DNA of 64,000 bases from Apis mellifera (GCF_003254395.2 NC_037638.1:7799001-7863000); one strand, 5' to 3'. Numbered from the stretch's first letter, positions 12,138 through 24,850 are shown. The notes: generated by a model from the letters alone, not told the origin. Numbers and translations are program-made.

Positions 12138-12157
12138 AAACATATGTACATATGTTT
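12138..12157. repeat. 20-bp perfect palindrome
   Basis: AAACATATGTACATATGTTT reads the same on both strands with no central spacer. It contains two CATATG E-box-type hexamers around a TGTACA core. Function unknown. Confidence 0.95.
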
Positions 12158-14080
12158 TTTTAATCTGGGAAAGAGAAGAATTATAAGAGAGTTGGCTATT
12201 TTGTTGTCAAAATTGGCATAGAATGGGAAAAATAATAAACGATGTAAAAAGAATTTACATATGAGCGAGAAGAATTTTTCAATATTCAAAAATTAATACG
12301 CGAATTGTTATAAATATAAATTAGCAAATAGAAGAAGAAGGATAGAATGCTGTTTAAAGACACGATGGTTGACGTCCTTTTATCAACGATGACGGCTCGT
12401 TTGGGAACGGCGAGAACCGCATGGATGAACGAGGAGGGAGCACGCAATAAAGGGGTAGTGTCGCGAGATAATTGGAAGCTACGGTTGTCCTAGACGAACG
12501 CAAAGACGGGGAAGAGATTCTAATGCGACTCCCGACGTGTCTGCCGGCTGGCACGTTCACGGTTCCCATCGTTATTGCACACCCGATTTACGGGGCTTGC
12601 ATGGGAGTCGGATCCAGACTTACGAATCGTTAATCCCCCCATTTTATTTTATTCGAACCCGCCTCGTCTCTCCGTTTCCTCGATTTAATTTAACAAGGTT
12701 TATTCCTAATTTTTACTCGCCAACAATACGACGTAATTTTTCTCACAAAGTCGCTTTGTCTAAAAATTAACGTATACGCGTTAATTTGGAAAATGTTTTT
12801 CGTTTACATCGAAATTATATTCATCGAGACTTATAATTGATGTAAACAAGTCTACACTCGGTATATCTCGACAAAGCAAAGCGTATAACATTTTGGTATT
12901 CAGTTCTTGGATGAATACTGCTTTGATCCATTACATGGTAACAAGTCGATAGAAGTCTCATTATACGTTATTACAGAGTTCATTGCACATCCACGTAACA
13001 AGTTTCTGTCATTAAGCTTGCGTAGAAAGAGTACAGTTCGCCGCTATAGGTTTCATATCGAAGGTAGCAAAAGGGCTGAAATGCAAACCTGCCTGTATTT
13101 TTTCTTTTTTTTTTTTTTCTTTCACTTTTGAATAGCTGACGGCTGCCACTCATATATCTTTTTTTTTTTTTCAATCCATATTCATACCTCGTATTACTTT
13201 TCTCTTACTCTTGTCAATCATCAATTCCAATGTAATCGTATAGCGATTATAAAAAGTCCTTTTTATTTCTGCCAACGATCATTTCGTATTGCAATTTCAA
13301 TTATTTCTCAGAAATTAGCCAAAAAAAGAAACGTAGAGAATCTTTATTTATTAATTTGCCAATTTTTTCCTCTTAAAACTTCCTCCTTTCTACAGAGATG
13401 AAAGATCCGTTCCGATCGATACAATTATATCTCCAACAAGGCACTCGAAAAATTTTCCAACGATCTAATTTGCGCCTCGCGGCGTTCCACCAGAAGTGGC
13501 TCTTAAACGTAAACAGGTATGAATGCTCGCTACACGTCTCATTCATAGCTGTGCGAAGCGGCGAACTCGTCGTGGTGGAGGAGGAGGAGGAGAAGGAAGA
13601 CCAAGAGTAAAGAAAACACGCGACCGGATTTACCGTCGAGAGCCTTGTCGAGTTAAATGACGTTAAGACGTGCGCCGTGTGAATGACACTGAAACCAACG
13701 ACCATAAGAAGGGAGGATGTTTCTAGCCCTCGTTAGTAGCACCACCCTTCTCCCTGCTCTCGTTTACGTGAATGTTCCTCTTCCCGAGAACGTATCCATT
13801 ATGCGTGCCCAACGGGACGAACAATCGTCCCGTGACTCTTCCCTGATCAATTGTCCCAAAACTTATCCTATTCTTTCGTTCGACTGTTGAAAAAAAAAAT
13901 GGAGAAAAGAATAGAAGAATAGATGGAATCCTTTTTTGGAAAGATACATAGAATTTCAAACACTTTGCTTGCAAAATATCTATTCTTCTTTTCTTTTCAA
14001 TCGAATTTAATTTCGATTTTAATTATCATTCGAAGATTATAGAAAGATTCGATGAGAAAGTCATGTATATATAAAAAGGA

Positions 14081-14290
14081 AATATAGAATTCTTCTACGC
14101 TTCTTGTATTTATACTTTATTTATGTTTCAAGTCTAGTTTATTTTATAGCAAAGGTGGCGTAATTAAAGATTCATGAAGGGAAGCCCCGTGAATTAATTA
14201 AAAGTATAGAATTCTACGCTTCCTTCGCAATTATAAGACATCTTATTCTACGCCTTATTTGTATTTTCATAATTAAATCTAGTTTTAAAT
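14081..14290. repeat. Weak diverged direct duplication
   Basis: Two successive segments (about 14081-14142 and 14203-14290) share the order TATAGAATTCT, CTACGCTTC, TTTAT/TTTGTATTTT and TCTAGTTT with indels between the blocks. Similarity is patchy, so this may be an old duplication or chance similarity in AT-rich DNA. Confidence 0.4.
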
Positions 14291-15000
14291 TATTGTTGTT
14301 TAAAAAAGATGCTTTAATTACAGATTGTTGTTCCATCTTCCCTTCTTTCTCGTTTCTCGTTCTTTTTTTTTTTTTTTCCTTTCTTTTTCATAATTGAATC
14401 CAAGTTTTAACTCGATTGATCAATCCAACCGCCGTGAAAATATTAATCCAAACGTAGATTCGATCTCTTAATATTGGATAGATATAAAATCTGGAAACGA
14501 AAAGGGGCGAATAAAAGCGATGGATCTAACCTCTGTACCTCGATCCCAAAGCCTCTCTCTAACAATAAGTGCAGTCAATCGACCGGCAACGATGCCCATT
14601 GTGTTTTTATCGAGGCCCCGTGTTAAGGGATGCATTTACGTTTCTTCTCTTTCCCCTCCCCTCATCGTCCCTCGCGCTATTACGCTACAGATTTAGCCAG
14701 TTAAGAAAATTGCCACCCTTTTCGAGTTGTAAAAACTCGATTGGCCATTTGGCTCGTGTCAAGGATAAATGGAACACAGAGGGATCTCTCAAATTAATCG
14801 TTGATGAGTCGAATATTATAATTCCATCGCGAAAATTTTCCAAGAATCGTTTTTTGACCTCCAAAAAAAACACGGTATAAGTTTACAACGAGATTTTCAC
14901 AAAAGAAAATCTAATTTTCGGGGGGAAAAACGATCGAAAATTTGTCGAAATTACATTTACATGTCCCGAAGTTGGATGTTCAAAAGTGTTTTCGAATTTT

Positions 15001-15018
15001 TTCTTCTTCTTCTTCTTC
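15001..15018. repeat. (TTC)6 microsatellite
   Basis: Six uninterrupted TTC units, followed directly by a G-rich purine stretch. Confidence 0.96.
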
Positions 15019-15277
15019 GGGGGAGATAAAGGAAAGGAGAGGAGAGATATGGGGAGAAGGGAGAGGAAGTATGGAAGTGTATGTTTAAAAACAAAGTTCC
15101 GAAGTACGTTGGTTGAAGTACCATTGTTTTCCCGGCCGGTTGTTCCCGGCCCGTATTAAAATACGGGGGAAGAAAAGAAGAGGAGAGTTAGGAATTGGCC
15201 ATTGATAAAGTTCTCGGAAGGGAAACTCGTGGCTCGTAGCTCGGCGAGATCGGAATCGATGGAGGAAAGGTAGCTGC

Positions 15278-15290
15278 CTCTCTCTCTCTC
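15278..15290. repeat. (CT)n followed by C run
   Basis: Thirteen nt of CT alternation running into five C residues. The same CT-then-C architecture appears at larger size at 26969-27005. Confidence 0.9.
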
Positions 15291-15606
15291 CCCCTTCTTG
15301 ACCCTCCCTCCGCCATCCGTGTCCGCGCCAGACCAATTTTATCGACCGACCCGTACCCAACTAGCGTTTAATCTCGCGGTAATCATTAAGCTAGGCCACT
15401 CGATGCTAAAAAATTCTCATAAAGACTTCACTTAGTTCTAAATCACGGTTCTTTTCTTCTCGAGTGTCGTTGGAACGGGGGAAGGAAGGAAAAAATACGG
15501 GTAATCGTAATAAAACTCGCTCATAATGTTCCACTAAATACCTGCGTCCGCGCCGTTAATAACCTCCTGCATTGAAAGCATTTGTGGATTGAAAACTTGG
15601 ACGAGG

Positions 15607-15640
15607 AAAAAAAAAGGAAAGGAAAGGAAAGGAAAAGAAA
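15607..15640. repeat. A9 plus (GGAAA)n minisatellite
   Basis: Nine A residues followed by four GGAAA-type pentamers and GAAA. All purine on the plus strand. Confidence 0.95.
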
Positions 15641-17550
15641 ATGCAACGACAGAGCTCGATAACCGTGTAAGGATTATCGAAATTTCGAGGAACAATGGAA
15701 CGATTTATTGTCTGGCGATTAATGGTTAATTATTGTCCTTGATCCAGTTTGAATCCTGCGTTCGATGGATTTCCTCCTTCGTTGCATCAAATTCTTATCA
15801 CGACGCGTTGGAGGAGGAAGGAGGAATCGTGGGAAGGAAGTGGAAAGGAACGTCGACGAGAGCAAACTAATGATATCCATCGATATTAAAGTCGAATGCC
15901 TTTACTTACGTTGGGTCATCTGCATTTAAATGAAATCCCATAGGTTACGATCCCCGGTCCTCGATCCTCCACCTCGATTTTCCACGTTTACTGAAACGCG
16001 TGAAATCAATCTTTCGAACGTCCTGCATCGGCTTCCCTCTGCCGGAAACCACGATCACGCGATCCGTTCGATGCCACCATTAAGTCTTCCTTGAACGGCA
16101 TCGCTCGGTTTACGCCGCGAGCATAATTCGAGGAATTATTGCTTCGAGGAAATTGTTTTTTTACCTGTTCGAAATTACAATATCTATCCCCTTCTCCTCC
16201 TCTCTTTTTGTTCCAAATTATAGAAACGCTTATACATGGTAATAAGATTTTACTGCGGCATCTAGAGGCACCGCAAATCGATCAATGCATTTGGGATAAA
16301 CCTCGTAACGAGGAACTGCCATTACCATGGAAGAGATCTACAGTGGAACGGCGAACAACTCGCATAATGGAATACTTTTATCAACGCGGCCACGCCGTTT
16401 AATTATTCAAGATGGATCACGTGCGTTAACCAACCGCCGTCGATTGTGTGACGATCGTATTTGGTAGTCGTGTGGGTTAAAATTCTCTGTAGACTCGGTG
16501 GTTTAAAGCGATTCATGGCTACTGAATAAAAACCCTACCCTTCCCCTACACTGCTCCCTCTCCCCGTAATTTATTCAATGCAATTTAAATATTGTAAATT
16601 TTAATCCGAAAACAACGATGACATATCAATTTAAAAACCGTGAAGATACGTAATTGAATTTGGCCCGGTTGCCGCAAATTGGAATGCATAATTGGAATCA
16701 TCTGCCGGATGCTAGAAATATCGAGATCCATTATTACGAGTAAAATAATATTTCCATATAAACGAATCGCTTTCTCGTCGAAGGTTCAGCCACTTGTTCG
16801 CCCTTATTTCGAAAATATTATCCTTTTATTTTAAAAAACAGTGACAGGATTCGAAAGTTATTCTTAAGAAAAATACAATTTTTGATTTGAAGTAACTTCA
16901 CAATGAAGCAGAAAGATGATATCTTTCAAAATAGGGAGGGATATTTGCTGCAACAATCGTACAATTTATTTAATCATAAATTAATAAACTATGTTTCATC
17001 TTTTCACCAAGGGCGAACGATCTAATAAATCATTCACCACGTAAATTTTCAACACTTTGCAGGATCGGGGCCCAGTGAATTTATGCTTCTACGCAACATT
17101 GTTCGGTATAGTTTCTAGCGTGGCCCCGATGTTATTTATAGGCGTAATTTATTGTATTTTCTACGTTGAATGGAAACACACGTCTCCCCTATTATATTTA
17201 TATAACAGAATTTTAACGAACCAATTTATTTTTGGTATAGCAAATACCGGGGGTAGGTAGAAAAGAATGTGAAAATCCAGTGTATACCCGTGACACAGAA
17301 ATTCCAATTTTAATTCATAAAACTGTCCTTTTATTCTTTCGTCCAATATCTCTTACTCGATATTAATCTTTCAACGAAATGACCAATCGACAATGACAAA
17401 CATCCAATCAACTATGCCGATCGACTAAATTTACCTTCATAACGTATACGCTGTACCACATCCCCCGCGAAATTCCACTCGAATCGAAAATATTATTATT
17501 TACCAATCTCATGTTATGCACTTACACGTTTCTCGTGTCGACTCAACGTT

Positions 17551-17579
17551 GAACGGAACGGAACGGAACGGAACGGAAC
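17551..17579. repeat. (GAACG)n pentamer repeat
   Basis: Five perfect GAACG units plus a partial sixth. A CpG-containing pentamer array, unlike the GA and AT repeats elsewhere. Confidence 0.97.
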
Positions 17580-19021
17580 ACGCTTCTTACGGAAACTACG
17601 GCCAGACGCGTCGAGGGGCCTGGCCGTATACGAATCGGAAATGCAGGCAGAACTGATGCATGGTCGAAGGAAACGTAAGCCCGCGATGCACTGGGAACAC
17701 GAGAGCTCTGAACCTGACCCGATCATGCGAGCCGGATTTCAGTCTTAACCCAATTGAGGGGAAACGATACACAACATGGTTGCGAACATGGAGGTTCGTA
17801 AATAACCGCGTTTCCGCGGCTTGCAAGAACATCGGACGAGGTTGGTGGACCTCCTCCTTTTAACTCGGTGCTCGAAATTTATCGCTTCCTAGTTGAAATT
17901 ATTCCACGGTTTAACATAAAGATTCAAAGGAGACTGGGCACGTGTGAACGAACGCATCCGAGAAACACGCAATTTGATTTAAGAGATATCGTAGCTACCC
18001 AATTTGCAGATCTTTGGAAAATTAGTTTTAGAAATCTCTTTGCAGATCTTATTTTTCCTATATATTTTTTATGATATAAATATTCATCGAATTAATTTCC
18101 AGGGGAATATAATAATTGGAAGGAAAGGAGAAAAATGGAATTCAAATGGAATAATCTTTTACAATAGTCATCTTGAACAGAGGCGAATCTTTCACTCGTT
18201 GATATTCTATCTTATCTTCATAATTCCTTCCTTTTTTCTTTTTTAGAAACGGTGTAATCGCGGGATACCGTAAAAATCTTAAGTCTCGAGTGAACGGCAC
18301 TCGATAATTCATGGTAAGAAGGCTTAAGTCGTGCATCCACGTGCGGGAGGGAGTACGAGACGCGTTCAGACGCTGTCGTCTAACAGGTGCCGATGGATAT
18401 ATCATCGGAATGGTGGGGTAGTTTGCATTGGGACACCCCTTGTCGTTCCTATAGGATGGTGACGTCAGCCGGTGATAGATCGCCTGAATTTTAGCCATCC
18501 TACCAACGTCCTTACGTCCCTAGATCACCTTCCATGAATATTTTTTCCTATCGTGGAACTAGTTATACTATCCTTAGGATAAAATTAATGCGCTTACGTC
18601 ACATTTCCCAACCGGTAATTTATTACATTTCGCCAAACTTAAGTAGTTGGAAACTGTATGTGTAATTTTGGATTGGATCAAGTTTGATTGTCTGTCTATT
18701 TATTCGTTCTTAATTACTCTAAATAAACTTTATACGTGTAATACATAACAATTTTAAATATCGTTAAACAAACGTGTCTTGTACATATTTTCTTTCTACC
18801 AATTTATGAATCATTGAAAGATGGAATTTTCAGTTTAACGATTTTTAAAAAAAACTACATGCATTTTATCTTCTCAATCAATCCGTTTCTAATTCTTCTT
18901 CCTTCCTCGTAAAATACAGGAACGTTGTTACACGATCGAAAGGAGGAGGAACGCGTGCCAGGCGGCGAAAATTTTTTCCCCGCTGCGGTTTTTCAATAAT
19001 CCACATCCGCGCGTGGTTGCC

Positions 19022-19050
19022 GCCTATCGTCCCTGATGGGGACGGTAGGC
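19022..19050. repeat. 12-bp stem hairpin with 5-nt loop
   Basis: GCCTATCGTCCC at 19022-19033 pairs with GGGACGGTAGGC at 19039-19050 with a single G-T wobble, leaving the loop TGATG. Downstream is an A/G-rich low-complexity tract. It is compact and GC-rich. Function unknown. Confidence 0.92.
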
Positions 19051-19105
19051 AAAAAGAAGAAGAAAAAAAAAGAAAGAAAGAAAAGAAAGAAAGAAAGAAA
19101 GAAAG
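19051..19105. repeat. A-rich (GAAA)n repeat
   Basis: GAAGAA units followed by about ten GAAA tetramers with small irregularities, 55 nt of pure purine directly after the hairpin. The Lys-rich open frame across it is an artefact of the repeat. Confidence 0.95.
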
Positions 19106-19219
19106 GGAATCGACGGAGGAAGGGGTGAATTTTCGCTGGCGAAGTCTCGAAACCAGGCGGCCGGAGACAGGAATAGCTCTTCGGGATTCTCAGACAGCCC
19201 GAATCAATGCAAACAACTG

Positions 19220-19237
19220 GATATTGCCGGCAATATC
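19220..19237. repeat. 18-bp perfect palindrome
   Basis: GATATTGCCGGCAATATC is identical on both strands with no spacer, centred on GCCGGC. Function unknown; a homodimer binding site is one possibility (inference). Confidence 0.95.
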
Positions 19238-19386
19238 AGTTTCCTTAGAGCGGCGCGCCGCTCAACTGCGAAACGCGCCCAGACGACGACTACGGCGTCG
19301 AAGGTGGATCGGTTCTTGGGCGAACAAAGCGGCAAAGACGGGGGAAGGAAGAAGCGTGCACCCCATCCGAGCGAAAGTTTGTCTTA

Positions 19387-19415
19387 CCTTCCCTTCCCTT
19401 CCCTTCCCTTCCCTT
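19387..19415 (-). repeat. (CCCTT)n repeat, G4-type on minus strand
   Basis: Nearly six CCCTT pentamers. The minus strand reads as repeated AAGGG, giving at least five G-triplets with AA loops, which fits the G-quadruplex pattern. Confidence 0.95.
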
Positions 19416-20715
19416 ACCGCCCCCTCCTGCCAATCGATCTTCGTATACCATTCCAGAATCCTCACCTCCACCTTCCTCTCCGCCGCCGAGATGCCTAGGC
19501 CGAGATCTCTCTCCCTCCCTCTCCCTCTTTCTCTTACCTTTGACTTAGTGATTTATTCAGCCTAGATTGTCATGAGCTTGGATATTTGGATTCCGACTCT
19601 CTCTCCTGGGCCTTGTTGGTTTAACGTATTTAATCATTTGTGAGATATCGTTATTGATATTCCACGATATCTTGTTGAAAGCTTGAAGATTAAACTTTCT
19701 TTTCTCCTTCGATCGATCTAGAGCCCGTTAAAAAATTGGCAAATTAGTATATTGATGATATTAAGGAGGAGTGAGAGCGAGATGCGTCGATTAGGCATCT
19801 TGTAATTGTTTATAGGAGATGTATAAAGAGATATTGGGGAAGAATTTTAGAATTATCCAGTTCATGGGGTGTTCCGCGTTGATCCATTTAGTTAATGAAC
19901 CCTGGGACCGTTTAATTGTCAGAATTGGGCGCGTAATTAATGTATGCCGGGCCAGATCTATTTAACAGGATCCTAGTGTCAAAGATCCGTTTGACTATCG
20001 GAAAGGATAACTAGAGCGTTAAATTTGACGCTTGACGGTAATTTAAAGCGGGATTCCTCTTAACAGGGATTCGAAATCTGTGCAGGATGAATCGGAACAA
20101 TTTCGATTCTTACTCTTTTTCTTTTTTTCGATTTGTAATCTCAACTTCCACGTTCCATTTATTTATGTCAAGAAAGAGAAGAATATGATTATGTATTTTT
20201 GAACAAGCGTGACGAAATAATTATTTCAAACTTCCGTTTCATTTTCACGCGTAAAAAGTTACATGCGTTTGGCTTCGTAATTACGCTTCTATTTTAAATA
20301 ACTGTAATTTTGGGACAAGCGTGGGAATTGAGAGCAAAAGTTGAATCGTAATTGAAGATTCTTCTGCCTGGCAGTTTGATTCCATTGAATAGAATCGATG
20401 CTCGGAGCATTGTTCCATAAGTCGATGACAGAAAGGGAGCAGGAAAGGGAATTTAAAAGGATTTAACGGGCGTCTCATGAATTTGTCAGGAAGATTTGTC
20501 TATAATCGTTGATTCGAGCCGAGATAGACTTTCCACCACTGCGTCGCATCCCCTAATATTTATTTCATGATCTAATCTCTCCTGAATTTTTCCATCCCTC
20601 CTCCTCGACTCGTTTCCTTCCTTGACGTTTCCTTGTTGTTATTTTCTTCTTTTTTGTGGTAAAATCAACAATCGATCGATTATCCCAATGTATAAATATA
20701 TTATATTGCAATTTT

Positions 20716-20728
20716 AAAAAAAAAAAAA
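20716..20728. repeat. Poly-A run
   Basis: Thirteen consecutive A residues, 8 nt upstream of the inverted repeat at 20736. Confidence 0.95.
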
Positions 20729-20735
20729 GAAGCTC

Positions 20736-20764
20736 CTCGTGCAGCCTCGCTCTAATTGCACGAG
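20736..20764. repeat. Perfect 8-bp inverted repeat
   Basis: CTCGTGCA at 20736-20743 and TGCACGAG at 20757-20764 with a 13-nt loop. A second small stem-loop (AGGGTT / AACCCT with inner AGCA / TGCT) lies at 20966-20994. Confidence 0.88.
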
Positions 20765-21061
20765 TTTAAGGTTGAGAAAAATTGAGAAATTTTCGAGGCT
20801 CGGATTAATCACTGCCAGAGTTTGAGCCGGAAGCTTTATCAAGTTACTTTGAACAAAGCAAAACAATTTATTTCGGAATCTAGACAAACGGGCTTGGATA
20901 CATTACTTTTCGTTTCGCTTTAACTCTCTGGCCTATCCCAGGACTAATGCATCGTCCGCTGTCACAGGGTTAGCATAATGTGCTTAGCAACCCTAGGATC
21001 ACACCACGGTCACCCACCGAACAAGTCCTGTACAAGAGCCAGCACTTAATGCTCTCCATAT

Positions 21062-21085
21062 GGGAGGCGGGAGAGGGGGAAGGGG
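21062..21085 (+). other. G-quadruplex-type motif
   Basis: G-tracts of 3, 3, 5 and 4 separated by short loops fit the plus-strand G-quadruplex pattern. Confidence 0.8.
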
Positions 21086-23356
21086 TTGGACATTCCCATC
21101 GAGGGATTAATTTTTTTCCCTCCCCTTCCTGGATAGATCAATTGATTCGACGATAAATATTATTTTCTGTGTAACTTTTCAGTCCAAGAATCGATCACGG
21201 GATTTTAAATCGAATTTTATTTGCCTCGATATAATTATTGAAGGTGTATTGAAAGAATTGATTTATAAAAAAATATATATATTTATACATATATATTTTT
21301 TCATAATTTTTTAGATTAAAGATTTCAGGTTGTTTAATTCGAGTTGTTTCTCATATATCCTTTCTGTTATTTACACGACCAATTAGCACGGGATATTAAT
21401 GTGACAGAATTTTAATTAATAAGCAACAACAAAGACAGTTAGAAATTAATTTTATGTGCAACGTGACCGGGTAAAAAAAAAAGGAAAAATCAAATAAAAT
21501 TCAGTGACACTCGCGGTTAGGAAATTATTAATGAAAAATTTAATGATGTTTAAATAAGTAATTTTTAGCGGAGAATTATTAATTAAAAAGTTGATAAAAA
21601 CGCGAGAAAGATTAATGGTAAATGCCGCGTTGTTCTCCACATTCGTTCGAATAATGCTCGTAACGTTTCATTGCTCGAAAGAAAATGGGAATTGAAAAAG
21701 AAATTAACGCGCAATTACGTCATTAAAGAATTTCGTAAAAAAAAAAAAACTCTAAAATTTAAAGCACCTTTCAATTAACAAAATTGATATTCCATGATTC
21801 GTTCTTTTCTTTTTTTTTTTCTTTTCACGAAATTATTTAATTCGATAATAATTATCCATTAAGCTTTCAAGTATGGCAAACGAGAATTTAATTTGTTCGG
21901 TGAACAACCGAGGAGAAGATCTTTGGAGAGGGCCTCCTTCAATTCCCAAATTCGCAATTAACTTACATAGGAGCTGTTCAACCCTAATTAATAAGTAAGG
22001 AACTTACGCGCCACGATTCAATTTCCGATGTATCGGCAAATATTTAACGAACTTACGAATCGTCGATGCAATTACATCAATGAAATTGTATCTCGACAAT
22101 TTTTTTAACATTTCTTAATTTTCGCGTATCAACATCCATCAATGTTTAAAATATATTTTATTACTAAAAGGATAAAATATTCTTCAAAAAAAATTCTTTT
22201 TATTAAAAAAATAATCGCCAAATTTAATTAATCTCCATTCTTAAAATTTCTTAACTTTCGTTACATTCGCGTACAATTATTAAATTCCTCTTTCTCTGGT
22301 GATAGATTTGTCTCCACGAATCATTATCATTTTCAAAAGCTGCGTTCCCTTGATCATCCGGCAAAACGCAATCACCGATAATAATCGTCGAGGTTTCCCC
22401 TTGAACACGCGGGTACCGAGATTTTTAGCGATGGTGAGACGACGTCAAAGCGGCACCCCTATTTGCCCTCCTCGGCCCGTCATATTCCGGTTCATCGAAC
22501 CCGTTGGTTATCAGATAAGACGCGGTTCTCTTAGACGGGCCCGCAGCTCCGCCAGTAAATCAAACGCGATATTATTTGTTTCCGCATTTATTAACCGAAG
22601 CCGTCGTCTCATTGTAAATTGTATTAACAGAGATGCTCGTTATCCCTTGCCTTTCGAGGTGTATTGGCGAATTAAATATTTATCGAAGAAACTCGAAGAA
22701 TCTTTTAAGATTTAAATCGGTTCCAAAGTGATTTACTTTGCAACGTTTTTTTTTTTTGAACAGAGGAGAAAGAGTTGTTTAATTAGGCAATTGTTTTATT
22801 AAATTATTTGAACGCGGAGTAGTTGAGCTTGTAATTCTATCGTTGAAAATATTGCCTTATTACGATCATTTCCATAATAATATCGAAGAAGAAGATCCCG
22901 AATTGCAGATTTTGATTGCAAAAAAAAGAAAAAAAAAAGAAAACAAGGAAGATACATCATTTTTTCAAAAGATATTGAATATGGAACGCGTGTTAAAATA
23001 CCGTTGAACGAAGTAAGCGCGTATGATCGAACTGATTCCGTTGATATCGGCATGGCATTCGACGGATGAAGGCCAGACAGCGCAATAATTGGTTCGTCCA
23101 CTTAACACCGGTCCACCGTCCAGTGAATGTATTCGTTGAGATTACGCGAAATGGTTGTAAATGCCAAGAGAACTCCGGTCTGCTGGGGCGACCCTTTCCT
23201 CACCCCCGACAAGGGCGGGCCACTATCTCGCAACTGCAGTTACAACTGCACAAAGGTTAATGCATGCCATTGTCGCTGCCAGACCGACAGAACTATTGCG
23301 CTTTTGGTGGACACTGGGCAGACGCATTGAAACGAGTCACTACGAGCGCACGGCTT

Positions 23357-23371
23357 ATACATACATACATA
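23357..23371. repeat. (ATAC)n short repeat
   Basis: About four ATAC units leading into an AT stretch. Confidence 0.85.
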
Positions 23372-24067
23372 TATTATACGTATCTCGAACGTCGTGATTT
23401 GCTCGTGCAATCGACAGCAACCGACTCCTTCCTCTCCCAACAAAATTTACTCATCCAGCCTTTTTCCTACGCTGTGATGAGCTACCACAGCGAAGGAAAT
23501 TCCAAAGTTTCGAAGTAAACTGGAAGAAGAAATTGAGGAAAGAAATTAATTCAATGATACCAATATAATAATTTAGAGAGCTATACGTTTTCACCTTCGC
23601 GTGGAGCTTTTACACTTATTTCAAGTGTTTACTCTATTTCAAGTTTACTACTTCTCTCTTTATTTATCTCAAGATGTAAAGAGAGAGAAAAGGAAAAAAA
23701 ATTGCTCGATTTAATCGTTCGATTTAATGGAATCCTTTGCGAGGATTCTGCGTATGCTTTTAAACGTACCTTTATTTTCTTCCCGGTTGTTGTATTCCTC
23801 GTTAAAAAACACCGTAACCGCTAAAGCGGCCGGCGTAAAAAGCGTTGCCGCGAATAATAGGTGGCCGTTCCGATAGTGGAATCTCGTTGCACGATGAACG
23901 GTGATAAAGCGAAACGAGACTCATCACGCGAATGGAGGAGAGACACCGCCTGTCAGGGGAATCAAAATCAGCCTGTGCGTGGATCAAAAGCCTTGTGGAG
24001 CACGCGTAACATCGTAACGGATGAAGAGCGAATCGTAAAATGCTCGAAATTATGTGTATAAGTATAC

Positions 24068-24085
24068 ATATATATATATATATAT
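24068..24085. repeat. (AT)9 microsatellite
   Basis: Eighteen nt of alternating A and T, closely followed by a short GA run (24093-24104). Confidence 0.95.
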
Positions 24086-24829
24086 GAAGACCGAGAGAGA
24101 GAGAATGGAGAAGACGAGGGGAAGAAGAGTGAAGAGGGTATAAGTCAATTTTAATTTAACAGGAGGATAAATTAAAAGGTATCAATCCGGGGGAGGAAAG
24201 CAGTGCAGGAGATTAACAGGAGTTGTCTGTCAAGGATCTGAAGATACAGGGGAGGAGGCCTAACCCTTCGATCAAAACTACCGACCGCACATCCGATTCC
24301 CTTCGTAATTTCCGAGGGGAGCAGCCTTCCTTCCCCCTCCCTCCCCAAGAGGGCAGACTCTAAAAAATTCGCGGACCCCACGAATTTCGAACGTTGGATC
24401 GATCAATTACCGATAATTACACTCGGCCTACGTTTGCCGAGGAAACTCTTGTTCTTCCCTCCCTTCTACTAACTGTACGATAATGGCTTTGGATCGGTCT
24501 TCCGTTCCCTGATTTTTCTAACCGGGGAAAATTAAAATGATCAGATTGAAGAAATGGAATGGACGAGAGATCGAAAAATGTTTACGATCCATCTGCATCA
24601 GCGAATCCTCTTTCATAAAATACCGATCCCTTTTAATAAAGAAATTCTCTTGGAAATCGTGCGATTTAAGATGTATAAGATCGTTAAATTTGAAGAAGTT
24701 AAATCAATTTTGAATCGTTTCATGATTATTGAAATAACTAAATTATTCCGTTAATCTAACGCGGAAGCAAGAAATTTTGGCATCTATTATTAATACATCC
24801 AAACTTTTTATAACACGATATGTATCAAG

Positions 24830-24850
24830 TATTATTATTATTATTATTAA
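24830..24850. repeat. (ATT)n microsatellite
   Basis: About seven ATT units. Confidence 0.95.

Larger units (their letters stand above)
10021..15000. other. Noncoding region, no gene seen
   Basis: No supported gene. Holds a G10 run (10589-10598), a 69-nt imperfect hairpin (10830-10898), a 20-bp palindrome (12138-12157), T runs at 13105-13118, 13159-13171 and 14363-14377, and a weak duplicated motif at 14081-14290. Open frames near 11855-12103, 12537-12770 and 14569-14880 have no recognisable domain and no good splice context. 12780-13080 and 13970-14340 are AT-rich and empty. Confidence 0.7.
15019..19021. other. Noncoding region, no gene seen
   Basis: No supported gene. 15030-15080 is purine-rich. 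A 7-bp inverted repeat (CCCGTAT / ATACGGG, 15150-15167) lies upstream of a short CT array. 16139-16402 and 17660-18074 hold short open frames without recognisable features. A frame between splice-like signals at 17063-17252 is discussed as a finding. A 12-bp direct repeat (TTTGCAGATCTT) occurs at 18003 and 18039. 18540-18900 is AT-rich and empty. Confidence 0.7.
19106..24067. other. Noncoding region, no gene seen
   Basis: No supported gene. Contains an 18-bp palindrome, a CCTTC array, a pyrimidine-rich stretch to about 19540, a GC-containing hairpin (20736-20764), a G-rich tract (21062-21085) and AT-rich empty DNA from 21240 to 22290. Several overlapping frames are open at 22299-22715 and 23066-23518 with no recognisable domain. 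23540-23800 is empty. Confidence 0.7.
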
